A stretch of DNA of 64,000 nt from an uncultured Opitutales bacterium. Lineage in GTDB: Bacteria > Verrucomicrobiota > Verrucomicrobiia > Opitutales > Intestinicryptomonadaceae. The translations under genes were made by a program, and so were the position numbers. Position 1 is the stretch's first letter. The number at the start of each line of letters is the position of its first letter. The stretch lies in NCBI GenBank assembly GCA_944389195.1, contig CALXLM010000011.1, positions 1 through 64,000 of the forward strand, given 5' to 3'. Below the pieces are notes generated by a model that was not told the origin of the DNA, made no database searches, and saw nothing but the letters and a program-made list of their open reading frames with translations. Positions 35,297-44,866 of this stretch are shown here, one piece after another.

Positions 35297-36163
35297 TTAT
35301 ATCTTTACGCCCTCTAATGGCGCGACTTCGTTAAATGCGGCCGTTAGGCGTTTGGTTATTTCCCCGGGTTTTCCAGTGCCTATTTTGCGGGCGTCGAGTT
35401 CCACAAGCGGTATGAGTTTGGCGGCGGTTCCGGTGAGAAAACATTCGTCGGCTGTCCAGACGTCAAATCTTGTAATCGGTTTTTCCACCAGTTTTATGCC
35501 GAGCTTTTCAGCCAATTCAAGAACCGTTTGGCGGGTCATTCCCCCAAGAGACCCGCAGCTTACGGGCGGCGTTATCAGTGTATTTTCAAAAACGATGAAC
35601 ACGTTGTCTCCGCTGCATTCCGCCACATAGCCTTCGTTGTTTAGGAGCAGGCATTCCTGGTATCCGAGCTTTTGCGCCTCTATTTTCGCCAGAATGTTGT
35701 TTAAATAGTTCAAGCTTTTTACCATTGGCGGAAGCGCCGCATGGGAGTTTCTTCTCGTCGGGACGGTGACGGCCTTGAGGCCGTTGTCGTAAAGCTCCTG
35801 CGGATAAAGCTGGATTTGGTCGGCAATGATTATAAGTTGCGGGTCGGAACAGGAAAACGGCGAAAGCCCGAGCTTGCCCTTTCCGCGGGACACGATAAGC
35901 CTGATATAGCCGTTTGTAAGGCCGTTGGTGCGGCAGGCGTCGCATACGGCGTCCATAATTTCTTGTTTGCTCCACGGCAGGTCGAGCATGATTGCGCGCG
36001 CCGAGCGGAACAGGCGGTCGATGTGTTTCGGGAGTTTGAATACGTTTTTGTCGTAGAGGCGGATGCCCTCAAAGATTCCGTCCCCATACATAAATCCGTG
36101 GTCGAAAACCGACACTTTTGCGTCGTTTTCGTCGTAATATTTTCCGTTTATATATACTTTCAT
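35297..36163 (-). CDS. ilvE: Branched-chain amino acid aminotransferase
   Basis: A 288-residue class IV PLP aminotransferase. It interconverts Leu, Ile and Val with their 2-keto acids. FDHGFMYGDGIFEGIRLY (about 19-36) is the phosphate/substrate region, the PLP Lys is in MVKSLNYLNN (about 150), and EGYVAECSGDNVFIV plus GTAAKLIPLVELD are characteristic. A D-amino-acid or aminodeoxychorismate lyase role is less likely because of the EGIR motif. I take the ATG at 36163, since 11 extra upstream residues are not family-like. It heads the nine-gene run. Confidence 0.9.
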   Translation of the reverse strand: MKVYINGKYYDENDAKVSVFDHGFMYGDGIFEGIRLYDKNVFKLPKHIDRLFRSARAIMLDLPWSKQEIMDAVCDACRTNGLTNGYIRLIVSRGKGKLGLSPFSCSDPQLIIIADQIQLYPQELYDNGLKAVTVPTRRNSHAALPPMVKSLNYLNNILAKIEAQKLGYQECLLLNNEGYVAECSGDNVFIVFENTLITPPVSCGSLGGMTRQTVLELAEKLGIKLVEKPITRFDVWTADECFLTGTAAKLIPLVELDARKIGTGKPGEITKRLTAAFNEVAPLEGVKI

Positions 36164-36240
36164 AATTTTGTCGCTTTTGTTTGAAATACAACTCAACGGC
36201 GGAGTTGTTGGGAACGGCGCCGCGCGGTATTGATTTTGTT

Positions 36241-36268
36241 ATTGTCGCGCCGATTTTGATTTCGTCAA
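36241..36268 (-). promoter_or_regulatory. Probable promoter of ilvE and the downstream run
   Basis: On the minus strand TTGACG (36268-36263) and GACAAT (36246-36241) are 16 bases apart. The leader also contains a small CAACTC/GAGTTG hairpin (36189-36207). Confidence 0.5.
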
Positions 36269-36305
36269 CTTTTTTTGTGCTGAGATGAACAATGAAACGC
36301 GCCCG

Positions 36306-37988
36306 TTATTTGCCGTAGGAGTCCTTCAGGGCCACCGTTCTGTTGAATACCGGCCGCCCGCCGCCCGCTGAAAGTTTTGTGTCGGCTGTAAAATAGGCGA
36401 TTCGTTCAAATTGGAGGGGAACTCCGGGTTTTGCTTCCGCCAAGGACGGCTCTCCCAGAAATTCGGTCTCTGTCAACGAATTGGGATTTAGGAAGTCCTT
36501 AAAGTCGCTGCCTTCCGGAAGTGCCGACATATCTGCCCGGGTGAAAAGGTTTTCATACAGCATTGCCCTGCATTTTACAGCGGACTCTGCGTCAACCCAG
36601 TGTATTGTGGCCTTTACTTTTCGCCCGTCTGGCGAGTTCCCGCCCCTGCTGTCGGGGTCTATCGTGCAAATCAGCTTTACGACCGTTCCGTCGTCCGCTT
36701 TGACAACCTCTTTGCATTTCATGAAATACGCGTATCTTAAGCGGACTTCCGCGCCCGGCGAAAGGCGGAAAAACTTTTTCGGCGGATTTTCCATGAAATC
36801 GGCGCGCTCTATGTATATGCGCTTTGAAAACGGTATTTTGCGGGTTCCAGCCGATTCGTCTTCGGGGTTGTTCACCGCTTCCAGTAGTTCGCTCTTGCCT
36901 TCGTCCCAGTTTTCGATTTCCACCTCGAGCGGATCGAATACCGCCATGCGTCGCAGCGCTATTTTATTCAAATCCTGCCTTACGCAGTGTTCCAGAAGCG
37001 AGAGCTCGGTAAGGCTGTTGAATTTTGTGCACCCGACGGTTTCGCAGAAGTTTTTTATGGCCGCTGGAGTGTATCCGCGGCGGCGCATTCCCGACAGCGT
37101 CGGCATGCGCGGATCGTCCCAACCGGAAACTGTCTTTTCGGCGACAAGCTGCTGCAGCTTGCGTTTGCTCATCATCGTGTACGCCAGGTTCAGCCTCGCA
37201 AATTCGTACTGCCTCGGGCGGACCTTCAGCGTATTTATGATGCTTGTGTTTTCTATAAACCAGTCGTAAAGCGGGCGGTGCACTTCAAATTCGAGAGTGC
37301 ACATCGAGTGCGTTATGCCCTCTATGGCGTCGGAGAGGCAGTGGGCGAAGTCGTACATCGGGTATATGCACCATTTGTCCCCCGTGCGGTGGTGCCCGGC
37401 TTTTTTTATGCGGTATATGGCGGGGTCGCGCATGTGGAGGTTGGGGGAGGCCATGTCGATTTTTGCGCGGATTACATAGGCGCCCTCGTCGAATTCCCCG
37501 GCACGCATGCGGCGGAATATGTCGAGGCTTTCGCTCGGCGGTCGGTCGCGCCACGGGCTCGGTTTGCCGGGCTTGCCGGGAACTCCGCGATACTCCTTGA
37601 ACTCTTCGGGGCTTAGCGTGCAGGCATAAGCCTTGCCCGCCGCGATAAGCTCCTCGGCGAGGGAGTACAATTTTTCAAAATAGTCCGAGGCGTAAAATTC
37701 ACGGTCTCCCCAATCGAACCCCAGCCAGTGGACGTCTTCCCTAATGGAATCGACAAACCGCGTTTCCTCCTTGTCCGGGTTTGTGTCGTCGAACCGGAGG
37801 TTGCATAGGCCGCCGTTTTCCTCCGCCATTCCAAAGTCGAGGCAGAAGGCCTTTGCGTGGCCGATGTGCAGGCAGCCGTTTGGTTCGGGCGGGAAGCGCG
37901 TATGCACGCTTGAGGGTGGAAGCCCGTTTTTTATGTCTTCGGCTATAATCTGCCTTATAAAATGCATTGATTTGTTAGATTGGTCCAT
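36306..37988 (-). CDS. glnS: Glutaminyl-tRNA synthetase
   Basis: A 560-residue class I synthetase of the GlnRS type, close to the E. coli length. The HIGH motif is in PPEPNGCLHIGHAKAF (about 32-47) and the KMSKS-like loop reads MSKRKLQQLV (about 272-281). The catalytic region RFDDTNPDKEETRFVDSI is GlnRS/eukaryotic-GluRS-like, and the C-terminal part is a beta-barrel anticodon-binding domain with RIPFSKRIYIERADF-type sequence. It charges tRNA-Gln directly. It is preceded by its own promoter. Confidence 0.96.
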   Translation of the reverse strand: MDQSNKSMHFIRQIIAEDIKNGLPPSSVHTRFPPEPNGCLHIGHAKAFCLDFGMAEENGGLCNLRFDDTNPDKEETRFVDSIREDVHWLGFDWGDREFYASDYFEKLYSLAEELIAAGKAYACTLSPEEFKEYRGVPGKPGKPSPWRDRPPSESLDIFRRMRAGEFDEGAYVIRAKIDMASPNLHMRDPAIYRIKKAGHHRTGDKWCIYPMYDFAHCLSDAIEGITHSMCTLEFEVHRPLYDWFIENTSIINTLKVRPRQYEFARLNLAYTMMSKRKLQQLVAEKTVSGWDDPRMPTLSGMRRRGYTPAAIKNFCETVGCTKFNSLTELSLLEHCVRQDLNKIALRRMAVFDPLEVEIENWDEGKSELLEAVNNPEDESAGTRKIPFSKRIYIERADFMENPPKKFFRLSPGAEVRLRYAYFMKCKEVVKADDGTVVKLICTIDPDSRGGNSPDGRKVKATIHWVDAESAVKCRAMLYENLFTRADMSALPEGSDFKDFLNPNSLTETEFLGEPSLAEAKPGVPLQFERIAYFTADTKLSAGGGRPVFNRTVALKDSYGK

Positions 37989-38320
37989 GGCGCAATAAAA
38001 ATACTTGCGGCGAATTTAGCACGCCCGCCATGTGCGTCAATAAAAACATGTTGTCAGCCGCCTCCGCCCGGTTCGCCATTGCGGCCGCAAAAATCGAAAA
38101 AAAACGCATTTCTGGGCTTCGGGCTGCGCGTAAAAACATGCCACTCATGGGAAGTCTTAGACTGCCGCCGCGGCGCCCTTGTGGACGGATTCCGACTTGA
38201 ACGCGCGCCCGCGAAAATCAAGTTGGACCTATCAACAGATTCAAAGGCCCGCCGTATTCCCCCGGCATTTGCCGTTGCAAATTCGCGGCGGGAATTTTTT
38301 CGAACGGGCGCGGGCGGAAA
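37989..38320. other. 332-base intergenic stretch, promoter only
   Basis: It lies between ygjP-type and glnS genes on the minus strand. The part next to glnS holds a promoter (see entry). The rest is GC-rich and shows no open frame of quality, no tRNA and no clear terminator. Confidence 0.6.
38013..38040 (-). promoter_or_regulatory. Probable promoter of glnS
   Basis: Minus-strand TTGACG (38040-38035) and TAAATT (38018-38013) are 16 bases apart, about 25 bases before the glnS ATG. Confidence 0.55.
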
Positions 38321-39076
38321 TTATTTTAGAATTATTCCGAAAAGTTTGGGGGATATTTTGGAAAGTTCCCTGTCGAGGCGCTTCGCGCGCGGGCAAAGCG
38401 AATTTAGCCATATCCAAAAAGACACCGAGTGGTCCATAAACCGTGCGTGCGCCAGTTCGTGGCATACTATGTAGTTTTGAAGTTCCGGAGTTAAAAACAG
38501 CATGCGCCAGTTGAATGACAAGCCGCCGCCTGAAGAGCGCGAAGCCCATATTCCCGATTGGTCGCGCACCGAAATCGACGAATGTCCTATTCCCGCGCTG
38601 TCCGCCGTCCTTGCGGCCATTTCCGATATTTTCGCCGCGGCAAAATTTCTGAAAGCGCCGCAAAGGGGATCGTTTTCTCCGTTTCCGCAACCGGGGAAGG
38701 GAGCGGAGAACACCACTTCCCTTGCGGCTGGGGCCTCCACAAAAAACGCGTCCGTGCGGGAATGCTCTATCCACACCTTCCATTTTTGCCCGTCAACGAA
38801 TACGAACGGATTCTTCTCCAGATATTGCCGGAGCGGGATTTTGCAGGCGGCGTTTTCAAGCGCTTTTATAGCCCATTCAGAAACGGATTCGAGAAACTCC
38901 AAGGCGGCGCGCCTCGACGCCCATGCCGGTTTTGTAATTTTTATTTCGTCGCGCCCGGCGATTCTTGCGCGGAAATTTTTTGCCCTTGCGGAATTTGCAA
39001 TCTCGACTGTGACGCGCGCGGATTTTCCCCCCGCCGATATTAGCGCAGAACACGAATATGCGGAGGATTTCCCCAT
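38321..39076 (-). CDS. YgjP-like zinc metallopeptidase domain protein
   Basis: A 251-residue protein of the YgjP/DUF45 (WLM-like, M48-related) group. The zinc motif is CHELAHARFMDHSVSFW (about 208-224): HExxH plus a third His in DHS, as in SprT- and YgjP-type proteins. The N-terminal half is the beta-rich domain typical of the family. Substrate unknown. It begins 3 bases after the mazG stop and is probably co-transcribed with it. Confidence 0.87.
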   Translation of the reverse strand: MGKSSAYSCSALISAGGKSARVTVEIANSARAKNFRARIAGRDEIKITKPAWASRRAALEFLESVSEWAIKALENAACKIPLRQYLEKNPFVFVDGQKWKVWIEHSRTDAFFVEAPAAREVVFSAPFPGCGNGENDPLCGAFRNFAAAKISEMAARTADSAGIGHSSISVRDQSGIWASRSSGGGLSFNWRMLFLTPELQNYIVCHELAHARFMDHSVSFWIWLNSLCPRAKRLDRELSKISPKLFGIILK

Positions 39077-39079
39077 GGC

Positions 39080-39721
39080 CTATTTTCCCAGCTTTTCGGC
39101 CTCTTTCCTTATTTCAAATAGGTAGTCGCGCAGGGCTGACTCGGGCTCGACCCCGTCTTCGGCCGCGCGTTTGACAAGTTCGAATACGGCGCTTCCGAAC
39201 TCGAGGTTTTTACCGCCCTTTCTTTTTGCGCTTTTTGCGGCTTCAAGGAGCGTCTGGGCGTCTGCCTTCTTTGCGATATCGAGAGCGTAGCGCAGCGCGG
39301 AAAGTTGCGGCGGAATGCCGTCGAACAATTTTCCCACTGTCCGCTCTTTCTTCTCCTTCGCTTTTGCGTCCTGCCATATTTTAAGCACTTCGCCGCTGTC
39401 GGCGGCCTTTTTGTCCCCGAATACATGCGGGTGGCGCCGCACAAGCTTGTCGCCGAGTTCCCGCGCCACGTCGTAGAAGTCGAAATTCCCGTTTTCGCTT
39501 TCGATTTCGGAGTGGAGAAGTATGTGCATGAGGACGTCTCCGAGTTCCTCCCTGATTTTCCCCTTGTCGTCGAGGTCTATCGCCTCGAGAAGCTCGGCGC
39601 ACTCTTCGACGAGGTGCCCGCGCACGGAAAGGTGGGTTTGCTCCCTGTCCCACGGGCATCCGTCGGGCGCGCGGAGTCGCTTCACGATTTCTATTAAACG
39701 GTTTACAGGATTGTTTTCCAT
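39080..39721 (-). CDS. mazG: MazG-family nucleoside triphosphate pyrophosphohydrolase
   Basis: A 213-residue MazG. It hydrolyses (d)NTPs to the monophosphate and pyrophosphate and so cleans the nucleotide pool. The Mg-binding EExxE...ExxxD motif is in VEECAELLEAIDLDD and IREELGDVLMHILLHSEI, and the RAPDGCPWDREQTHLSVRGH opening (about 14-33) is characteristic. The ATG at 39721 is preferred over a TTG four codons upstream. It is divergent from the TIM-barrel glycosidase-like gene, 51 bases apart. Confidence 0.93.
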   Translation of the reverse strand: MENNPVNRLIEIVKRLRAPDGCPWDREQTHLSVRGHLVEECAELLEAIDLDDKGKIREELGDVLMHILLHSEIESENGNFDFYDVARELGDKLVRRHPHVFGDKKAADSGEVLKIWQDAKAKEKKERTVGKLFDGIPPQLSALRYALDIAKKADAQTLLEAAKSAKRKGGKNLEFGSAVFELVKRAAEDGVEPESALRDYLFEIRKEAEKLGK

Positions 39722-39772
39722 TTTGTGTTGCAATAAAAGCGCCGGCGCAATACAATTGCAAGCAACATTGTT

Positions 39773-41794
39773 ATGATAAGAAAAATTTGTTTTGCGCTGT
39801 TTGTTTTTGCGTCTTTTGTTTCGGTTTCTTTTCCCTCAAGCGGGGGAGTGGAAATTTTAAACATGGTTATGCTTTTCGACGAAAATATAGAAAAGCAGGC
39901 GGAAGATTTGAAGAAAATGTCGGCCGACGGCACGGCCGACATACATATGGTTTCGTTTTTTCTCGTTCCGGAGGGAAGCCCGCCCCTCGACAAAATATCG
40001 CTCTACGAGGAAAAATACAGGCGCCTCCGCAAAGCCATAGGCGGCGCCGATTGTAAAACCGGGATAATCTTGCAGGCGACTCTCGGCCACGGTTTCGACC
40101 TCGAGGTGCCGCATCCGTTTCAAAAGATGGTTTCGCGCGACGACCACAGGAAAAACATGGTCAACATAGTCTGCCCGCTCGACGAAAATTTCAGAAAATA
40201 TTTGCGCGAATGCGTCGCAAGGGCGGCCGCCTTGAAGCCCGCCGTAATGATGGTTGACGACGATTTCCGCGTCATGGGGGGAAGGAACGGCTGCCTTTGC
40301 CCGCTGCACCTTGCGAAAATCAAAAAGGATTTCGGATACGACCTCACGCGCGAACAGCTGGTAAGGCATTTGCGCGGGAATTCCGATTTGGACAAAAAAA
40401 TATCCGCCGCCGCCATGAAGGTCAACGGCGACTCTCTCAGGGAGCTTGCGAAAATAGTGAGGGACGCTATCGATTCGGTCGATCCGTCGATACATTGCCT
40501 AATGTGCGGCTCTCCCGACGACATGGGGCATGACGGCGACATCGCCCGCATACTCGCCGCCAAGGGCAAACCCGCCACTTTGCGCATCGGCAACGCCCGC
40601 TATTACGACCCCAAATACCGCAATTTGTATTCCACCGCGCGCCGGCTTGCATTGCAAAACGCCATAGCCAAGCCCGACCGCGTTTACGCCGAAGTGGACA
40701 CATATCCCCGGAACAGGTACTTTACAAGCGCCCGCACTCTCGACGCCGGGCTTGTCGTGTCGATTTTGGAGGGCGCATCGGGCGCGAAGTATTGGCCGAA
40801 CAGGTTTGTCGACTACGAGCCGGACAGCGGAATCGAATACAAGAGGGTGCTTGCCCAAAACAGGGGAAAGTACGACGCCCTCTTAAAATCCGCAAAAAAT
40901 GCGAAATATTCTTGTATCGCCGATGTTCTCGTTCCTATTCCCAAAAATCTGCGCTACGACAGCGCATTGCTTTTGGGGGACAACGCCTTCTGGAGCAACA
41001 TAACGGGCGTAATGGGCCTGCCCGTTTCGTTTTCCACAGTCGCCGATTTGGACAGGCCCGCCTTTTTGCGGGGGCGCGTGGCGGCAGTGCTTTCGGACGA
41101 CGAGATAAAAAAAATCCTCGCTCTCGGTTGCGTTCTCGACGGCGACGCGGCAATGGAGCTTCAAAGACGCGGTTTCGGCAAGTATCTTGGGGTAAAGGTT
41201 TCCAAATGGGGAAACTATGCAAAAATTTCGCGCGAGCGCTTCGGCGAAAATTGCGGGGGCGCTTCGGGAATGGTGTGCGAGGCTCCGGACAATCCGTTTC
41301 TGCTCGAGCCGCTCTCGGACAAGACCGAAGTGTATTCCGATTTCATACATCTTCCGTACACTTACGGGGACAAAAAATTTGCCGAGCACATTGCGCCCGC
41401 AACCACGTTTTTTGAAAACGAACTTGGCGGAAAGGTCGCGGTGTTTGCGTCGCGTCCGGAGGGCGCGAACCACCTCAACGAGTCTCGGAAAAAACAGTAC
41501 CTTGAATTATTCAACAGAATCGCGCCGTATTCGGTTTGGTATGCGGGAGACGCCGAAGCGTATTTTAAAAACTTTGCGCTTCCGGACGGCTCGGAGCTTG
41601 CGGCCTTTATCACGGTGGGCATAGACCCGGTAAGCCCGCTGGTGTTACAGTCGGGCAAAAACTTCTCGAAAGCGAGTCTGCTCGGCCGCGACGGCAAGTG
41701 GACCGACATACCGTTTAAAAAGGCCGCCGGTGGAAAGATGGTTTTCGATCTCAGGGCGGAGATTTACGACGCCGTCGTATTGCGCCTTCAATAA
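39773..41794 (+). CDS. Secreted TIM-barrel glycoside hydrolase-like protein, family unclear
   Basis: A 673-residue exported protein with a signal peptide (about 1-25). An alpha/beta barrel covers roughly residues 25-390, with acidic clusters at the ends of strands (MVDDDFRV, about 160-167; a YAEVDTYP strand, E307) that could be catalytic. Residues about 400-560 look like a GH42-type trimerisation region (LDGDAAMELQRRGFGKYLGVKV), and a C-terminal beta domain follows. Cys-rich CLCPLHL (about 174-180) is unusual. I cannot assign a GH family. No clear ribosome-binding site is seen before the ATG. Confidence 0.6.
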   Translation: MIRKICFALFVFASFVSVSFPSSGGVEILNMVMLFDENIEKQAEDLKKMSADGTADIHMVSFFLVPEGSPPLDKISLYEEKYRRLRKAIGGADCKTGIILQATLGHGFDLEVPHPFQKMVSRDDHRKNMVNIVCPLDENFRKYLRECVARAAALKPAVMMVDDDFRVMGGRNGCLCPLHLAKIKKDFGYDLTREQLVRHLRGNSDLDKKISAAAMKVNGDSLRELAKIVRDAIDSVDPSIHCLMCGSPDDMGHDGDIARILAAKGKPATLRIGNARYYDPKYRNLYSTARRLALQNAIAKPDRVYAEVDTYPRNRYFTSARTLDAGLVVSILEGASGAKYWPNRFVDYEPDSGIEYKRVLAQNRGKYDALLKSAKNAKYSCIADVLVPIPKNLRYDSALLLGDNAFWSNITGVMGLPVSFSTVADLDRPAFLRGRVAAVLSDDEIKKILALGCVLDGDAAMELQRRGFGKYLGVKVSKWGNYAKISRERFGENCGGASGMVCEAPDNPFLLEPLSDKTEVYSDFIHLPYTYGDKKFAEHIAPATTFFENELGGKVAVFASRPEGANHLNESRKKQYLELFNRIAPYSVWYAGDAEAYFKNFALPDGSELAAFITVGIDPVSPLVLQSGKNFSKASLLGRDGKWTDIPFKKAAGGKMVFDLRAEIYDAVVLRLQ

Positions 41795-41914
41795 TAAATT
41801 CCCCTTTGCGCTTCCGCAGGGGCGATTCCGCATCCGCCGCTTTCAGCGAAGAATACGCCTTTCTGTCGGGCGCATTTTGCGGGCGCCTTAATATGCCCAG
41901 CATTTTTTACAAAA

Positions 41915-41940
41915 AAACCGCCCCGGTTTTAGGGCGGTTT
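41915..41940 (-). terminator. Intrinsic terminator of glgP
   Basis: AAACCGCCC/GGGCGGTTT forms a 9-bp stem with an 8-base loop. On the minus strand it is followed by a T run (TTTTTTT). It lies 18 bases after the glgP stop. Confidence 0.88.
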
Positions 41941-41958
41941 TAATAAGAATCCGAATGT

Positions 41959-44460
41959 TTAAAGCTTCCAGATTTCCCTTGCGTACTCGCGTATCGTGCG
42001 GTCGGACGAGAACTTCCCGATTCTTGCGGTGTTGAGTATCGCCATTCTCGCCCAGCGGCGCTTGTCCATAAACGCTTGCGCGACGGCCTGCTGGGTGTCG
42101 CAGTAGGACTGGTAGTCGGCGCACACCATAAAGTTGTCACCCCAATCGAGAACCGATTTGCGCATCGGCATAAACGCGTTGGGGTTTGACGGCATGAAGT
42201 AGTCCGACACAAGCCAGTCGAGGGCGTCCTTGAGGTTTCCGTTTTTGGCGTAGTACTCCCACGGGTTGTAGCCGCAGCCTTTGAGTTTCTGAACCTCCTC
42301 CACGGTTAGGCCGAATATGAAGATGTTGTCGTCTCCGACAGCCTCCTTTATTTCGACGTTCGCACCGTCGAGAGTCCCGATTGTCACTGCCCCGTTGAGA
42401 GCAAGCTTCATGTTGCCGGTGCCGGAAGCCTCCTTGCCGGCTGTGGAAATCTGTTCCGAGACGTCGGCCGCTGGAATGATGTTCATTGCCGACGAAACGC
42501 TGTAATTCGGAATAAAGACAACCTTTAGCTTGCCGTTTATGCGCTCGTCGGAATTGATTTTTTCGCCTACCTTGTTGATGGCGTAGATGATGTTTTTTGC
42601 GATGTCGTATCCGGGGGCGGCTTTTGCACCGAATATGAACACCCTCGGCGGAACGTCCAAATTCGGATTGTGCAGAAGCTTGCGGTACAGCGTTAGAATG
42701 TGCAGCAGGTTTAGATGCTGGCGCTTGTACTCGTGAAGCCTTTTTATTTGCACGTCGAAAAGGGCATCTGGGTTGACGTCGATTCCGCAGGTCTTCTTTA
42801 TCACGGAGGCCAAATGTTTTTTGTTATCGAGCTTAACCTTCATGAACTTATCCTGAAACGCCGCGTCTGAGGCGTATTTTTCAAGCTCTTTAAGGTAGTC
42901 GAGATTCTTCGGCCAGCATTTGTCGCCGATTTTTGTGTCTATAAGGCTCGACAGCCCGGGATTGCATACCTTCAGCCAGCGGCGCGGCGTGACGCCGTTT
43001 GTCTTGTTGTTGAATTTCTCCGGTGAAACCTCGTAAAAGTCCCTGAGGACAGAATCCTTTAGCAGCTCGGTGTGCAGCGCCGCAACGCCGTTTACGCTGA
43101 AGCTGCCCACAACAGCAAGGTACGCCATTCTTATCATTTTCGGGGAGCCCTCCTCAATAATGGAAAGGCATTCGCGCTTGTGGGGATCGGTCGGATAGAG
43201 CTTGTTTATCCTGTCCATCCAACGCGCGTTTATTTCGTAGATTATCTGAAGATGTCTTGGAAGAAGCCTTTCAAAGAAGGCTACGGACCATTTTTCCAGC
43301 GCTTCCGGCAGAAGCGTATGGTTTGTATAGGCGAATATTTTAGAGCACATCGCCCACGATTCGTCCCACGGCAGGCCGTGAACGTCCATAAGCAGGCGCA
43401 TGAGCTCCGGTATGGCTATTGCCGGATGCGTGTCGTTTAGTTGGATTACTACCTTGTCGGTGAATTCCGACCAGTCGCTGTGTTCGGCCAGATAGCGGCG
43501 GATTATGTCTTGGAGAGAGCACGACACGAAGAAATATTGCTGAATGAGGCGCAGATATTTCCCGTTTTCGGTTTTGTCGTTCGGATATAGGACCTTTGAT
43601 ACGGTTTCGCTCATGGCCTTTTCGTGGACGGCCTGGGTGTATCCGCCCTCGTTGAAGGCGTCGAGGTCGAATTCGTTGGACGCCCTCGACTCCCACAAGC
43701 GCAGGAAGTTTACGGTTTTTGCCCCGTATCCCACAACGGGAATGTCCCACGGAACTCCGAGGATTTCTTTTGCCGGCTTCCATACGGGAGTCCAGTCGCC
43801 GCGGTCGTTCATGGAGCTTTCGACCTTTCCGGATATCGGGACCCTTACGGTCCTTTGCGGGCGCACAATTTCCCACGGGCATCCGAATTTAAGCCAGTTG
43901 TCGGGCGATTCAATTTGCCTTCCGCCTTCAAACGACTGCGTGAAGAGGCCGAATTCGTATCTTATTCCGTATCCGATTGCGGGGTAGTCGAGGGTTGCCA
44001 GCGAATCTTGGAAACATGCGGCGAGCCTGCCGAGGCCTCCGTTGCCCAAGCCCATATCGACCTCTTCGGCAATTACGCTGTCGGCGTCCACCCCGAGTTC
44101 GGCAAGCGCCTTTTTGGTGGGTTCAAGCAGGTGCGTGTTTACAAGGAGGTCTTCGGTAAGTCTGCCGACGAGGTATTCGAGGGAAAAGTAGTACACCCTG
44201 CGCGCATCGTTTTCGTACTGCCTGTTCATGGTCTTTATGAAGCGGTCCATGATATGGTCGCGGACGGCGAGCGCCGTGGCCACCCACCAGTCCCGGTTTG
44301 TCGCCGTTTTCCTTGCGCGCGCAAGCGACGTTTCAAGATGCCAAAGTATGGCTTTTTTCATTCCTTCGGCGTTTTCGCTCACATAAAACGGGCAGGAGTT
44401 TGCGTCCGAAAATGCGCGTTCCGTAGGTTCGATTTTTATAGGGGCTTTGTCTTTGTTCAT
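41959..44460 (-). CDS. glgP: Glycogen/starch/alpha-glucan phosphorylase
   Basis: An 833-residue GT35 phosphorylase, normal family length. It releases glucose-1-phosphate from alpha-1,4-glucan with PLP as cofactor. The PLP-Lys motif is [28 protein letters not shown] (shortened here: [15 protein letters not shown], Lys about 672), and [15 protein letters not shown] (about 133-147) and [14 protein letters not shown]-like sequence are also typical. An ATG at 44460 is used rather than a TTG three codons upstream. No other glycogen gene is next to it. It has its own terminator. Confidence 0.95.
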   Translation of the reverse strand: MNKDKAPIKIEPTERAFSDANSCPFYVSENAEGMKKAILWHLETSLARARKTATNRDWWVATALAVRDHIMDRFIKTMNRQYENDARRVYYFSLEYLVGRLTEDLLVNTHLLEPTKKALAELGVDADSVIAEEVDMGLGNGGLGRLAACFQDSLATLDYPAIGYGIRYEFGLFTQSFEGGRQIESPDNWLKFGCPWEIVRPQRTVRVPISGKVESSMNDRGDWTPVWKPAKEILGVPWDIPVVGYGAKTVNFLRLWESRASNEFDLDAFNEGGYTQAVHEKAMSETVSKVLYPNDKTENGKYLRLIQQYFFVSCSLQDIIRRYLAEHSDWSEFTDKVVIQLNDTHPAIAIPELMRLLMDVHGLPWDESWAMCSKIFAYTNHTLLPEALEKWSVAFFERLLPRHLQIIYEINARWMDRINKLYPTDPHKRECLSIIEEGSPKMIRMAYLAVVGSFSVNGVAALHTELLKDSVLRDFYEVSPEKFNNKTNGVTPRRWLKVCNPGLSSLIDTKIGDKCWPKNLDYLKELEKYASDAAFQDKFMKVKLDNKKHLASVIKKTCGIDVNPDALFDVQIKRLHEYKRQHLNLLHILTLYRKLLHNPNLDVPPRVFIFGAKAAPGYDIAKNIIYAINKVGEKINSDERINGKLKVVFIPNYSVSSAMNIIPAADVSEQISTAGKEASGTGNMKLALNGAVTIGTLDGANVEIKEAVGDDNIFIFGLTVEEVQKLKGCGYNPWEYYAKNGNLKDALDWLVSDYFMPSNPNAFMPMRKSVLDWGDNFMVCADYQSYCDTQQAVAQAFMDKRRWARMAILNTARIGKFSSDRTIREYAREIWKL

Positions 44461-44671
44461 ACAATGCAAATCGTTTTTTAAAAAAAGACCCTTCGACTAT
44501 ACGCAGGCTTTGCGCCTTTACAAGCATTTTAATGGCAGGGCATGTTGTGTCGTGAATTGGGGGGGTGGAGGGGGGAAGAAGCCGTTGGGGCATTTATTTT
44601 TCAATCGCTTCAATTTGTCCTTGTTTTTTATATTTTCATCGTCAAAATCCGTTGAACTAAAAATATAAAAG

Positions 44672-44743
44672 GCTCCCATCGTTCAATGGATAGGACTACG
44701 GTTTCCGGTACCGTCAATCAGGGTTCGACTCCCTGTGGGAGTG
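44672..44743 (+). tRNA. tRNA-Arg (anticodon CCG), no CCA encoded
   Basis: The acceptor stem GCTCCCA/TGGGAGT has a G-U first pair and discriminator G. The D arm is GTTC/GGAC, the anticodon arm ACGGT-TTCCGGT-ACCGT carries anticodon CCG, and the T arm has TTCGACT. It reads CGG codons. Confidence 0.92.
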
Positions 44744-44866
44744 CGCTTGTTGGCGCGTTTTTTTTGCCGGTTCGGACTTTTAGCCCGTTCGGAGGCATAT
44801 CTTTGGATTTTGTTTTAAGGGGGATTTTATAGAAAAAATCGTTATTGTTTAAATTTTGATAATCTT

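Noticed and set aside
44858-44863. GATAAT as -10 box of the beta-helix gene
   Set aside because: It is three bases before the ATG, so a transcript from it would start inside the coding sequence, and no -35 is at the right distance.
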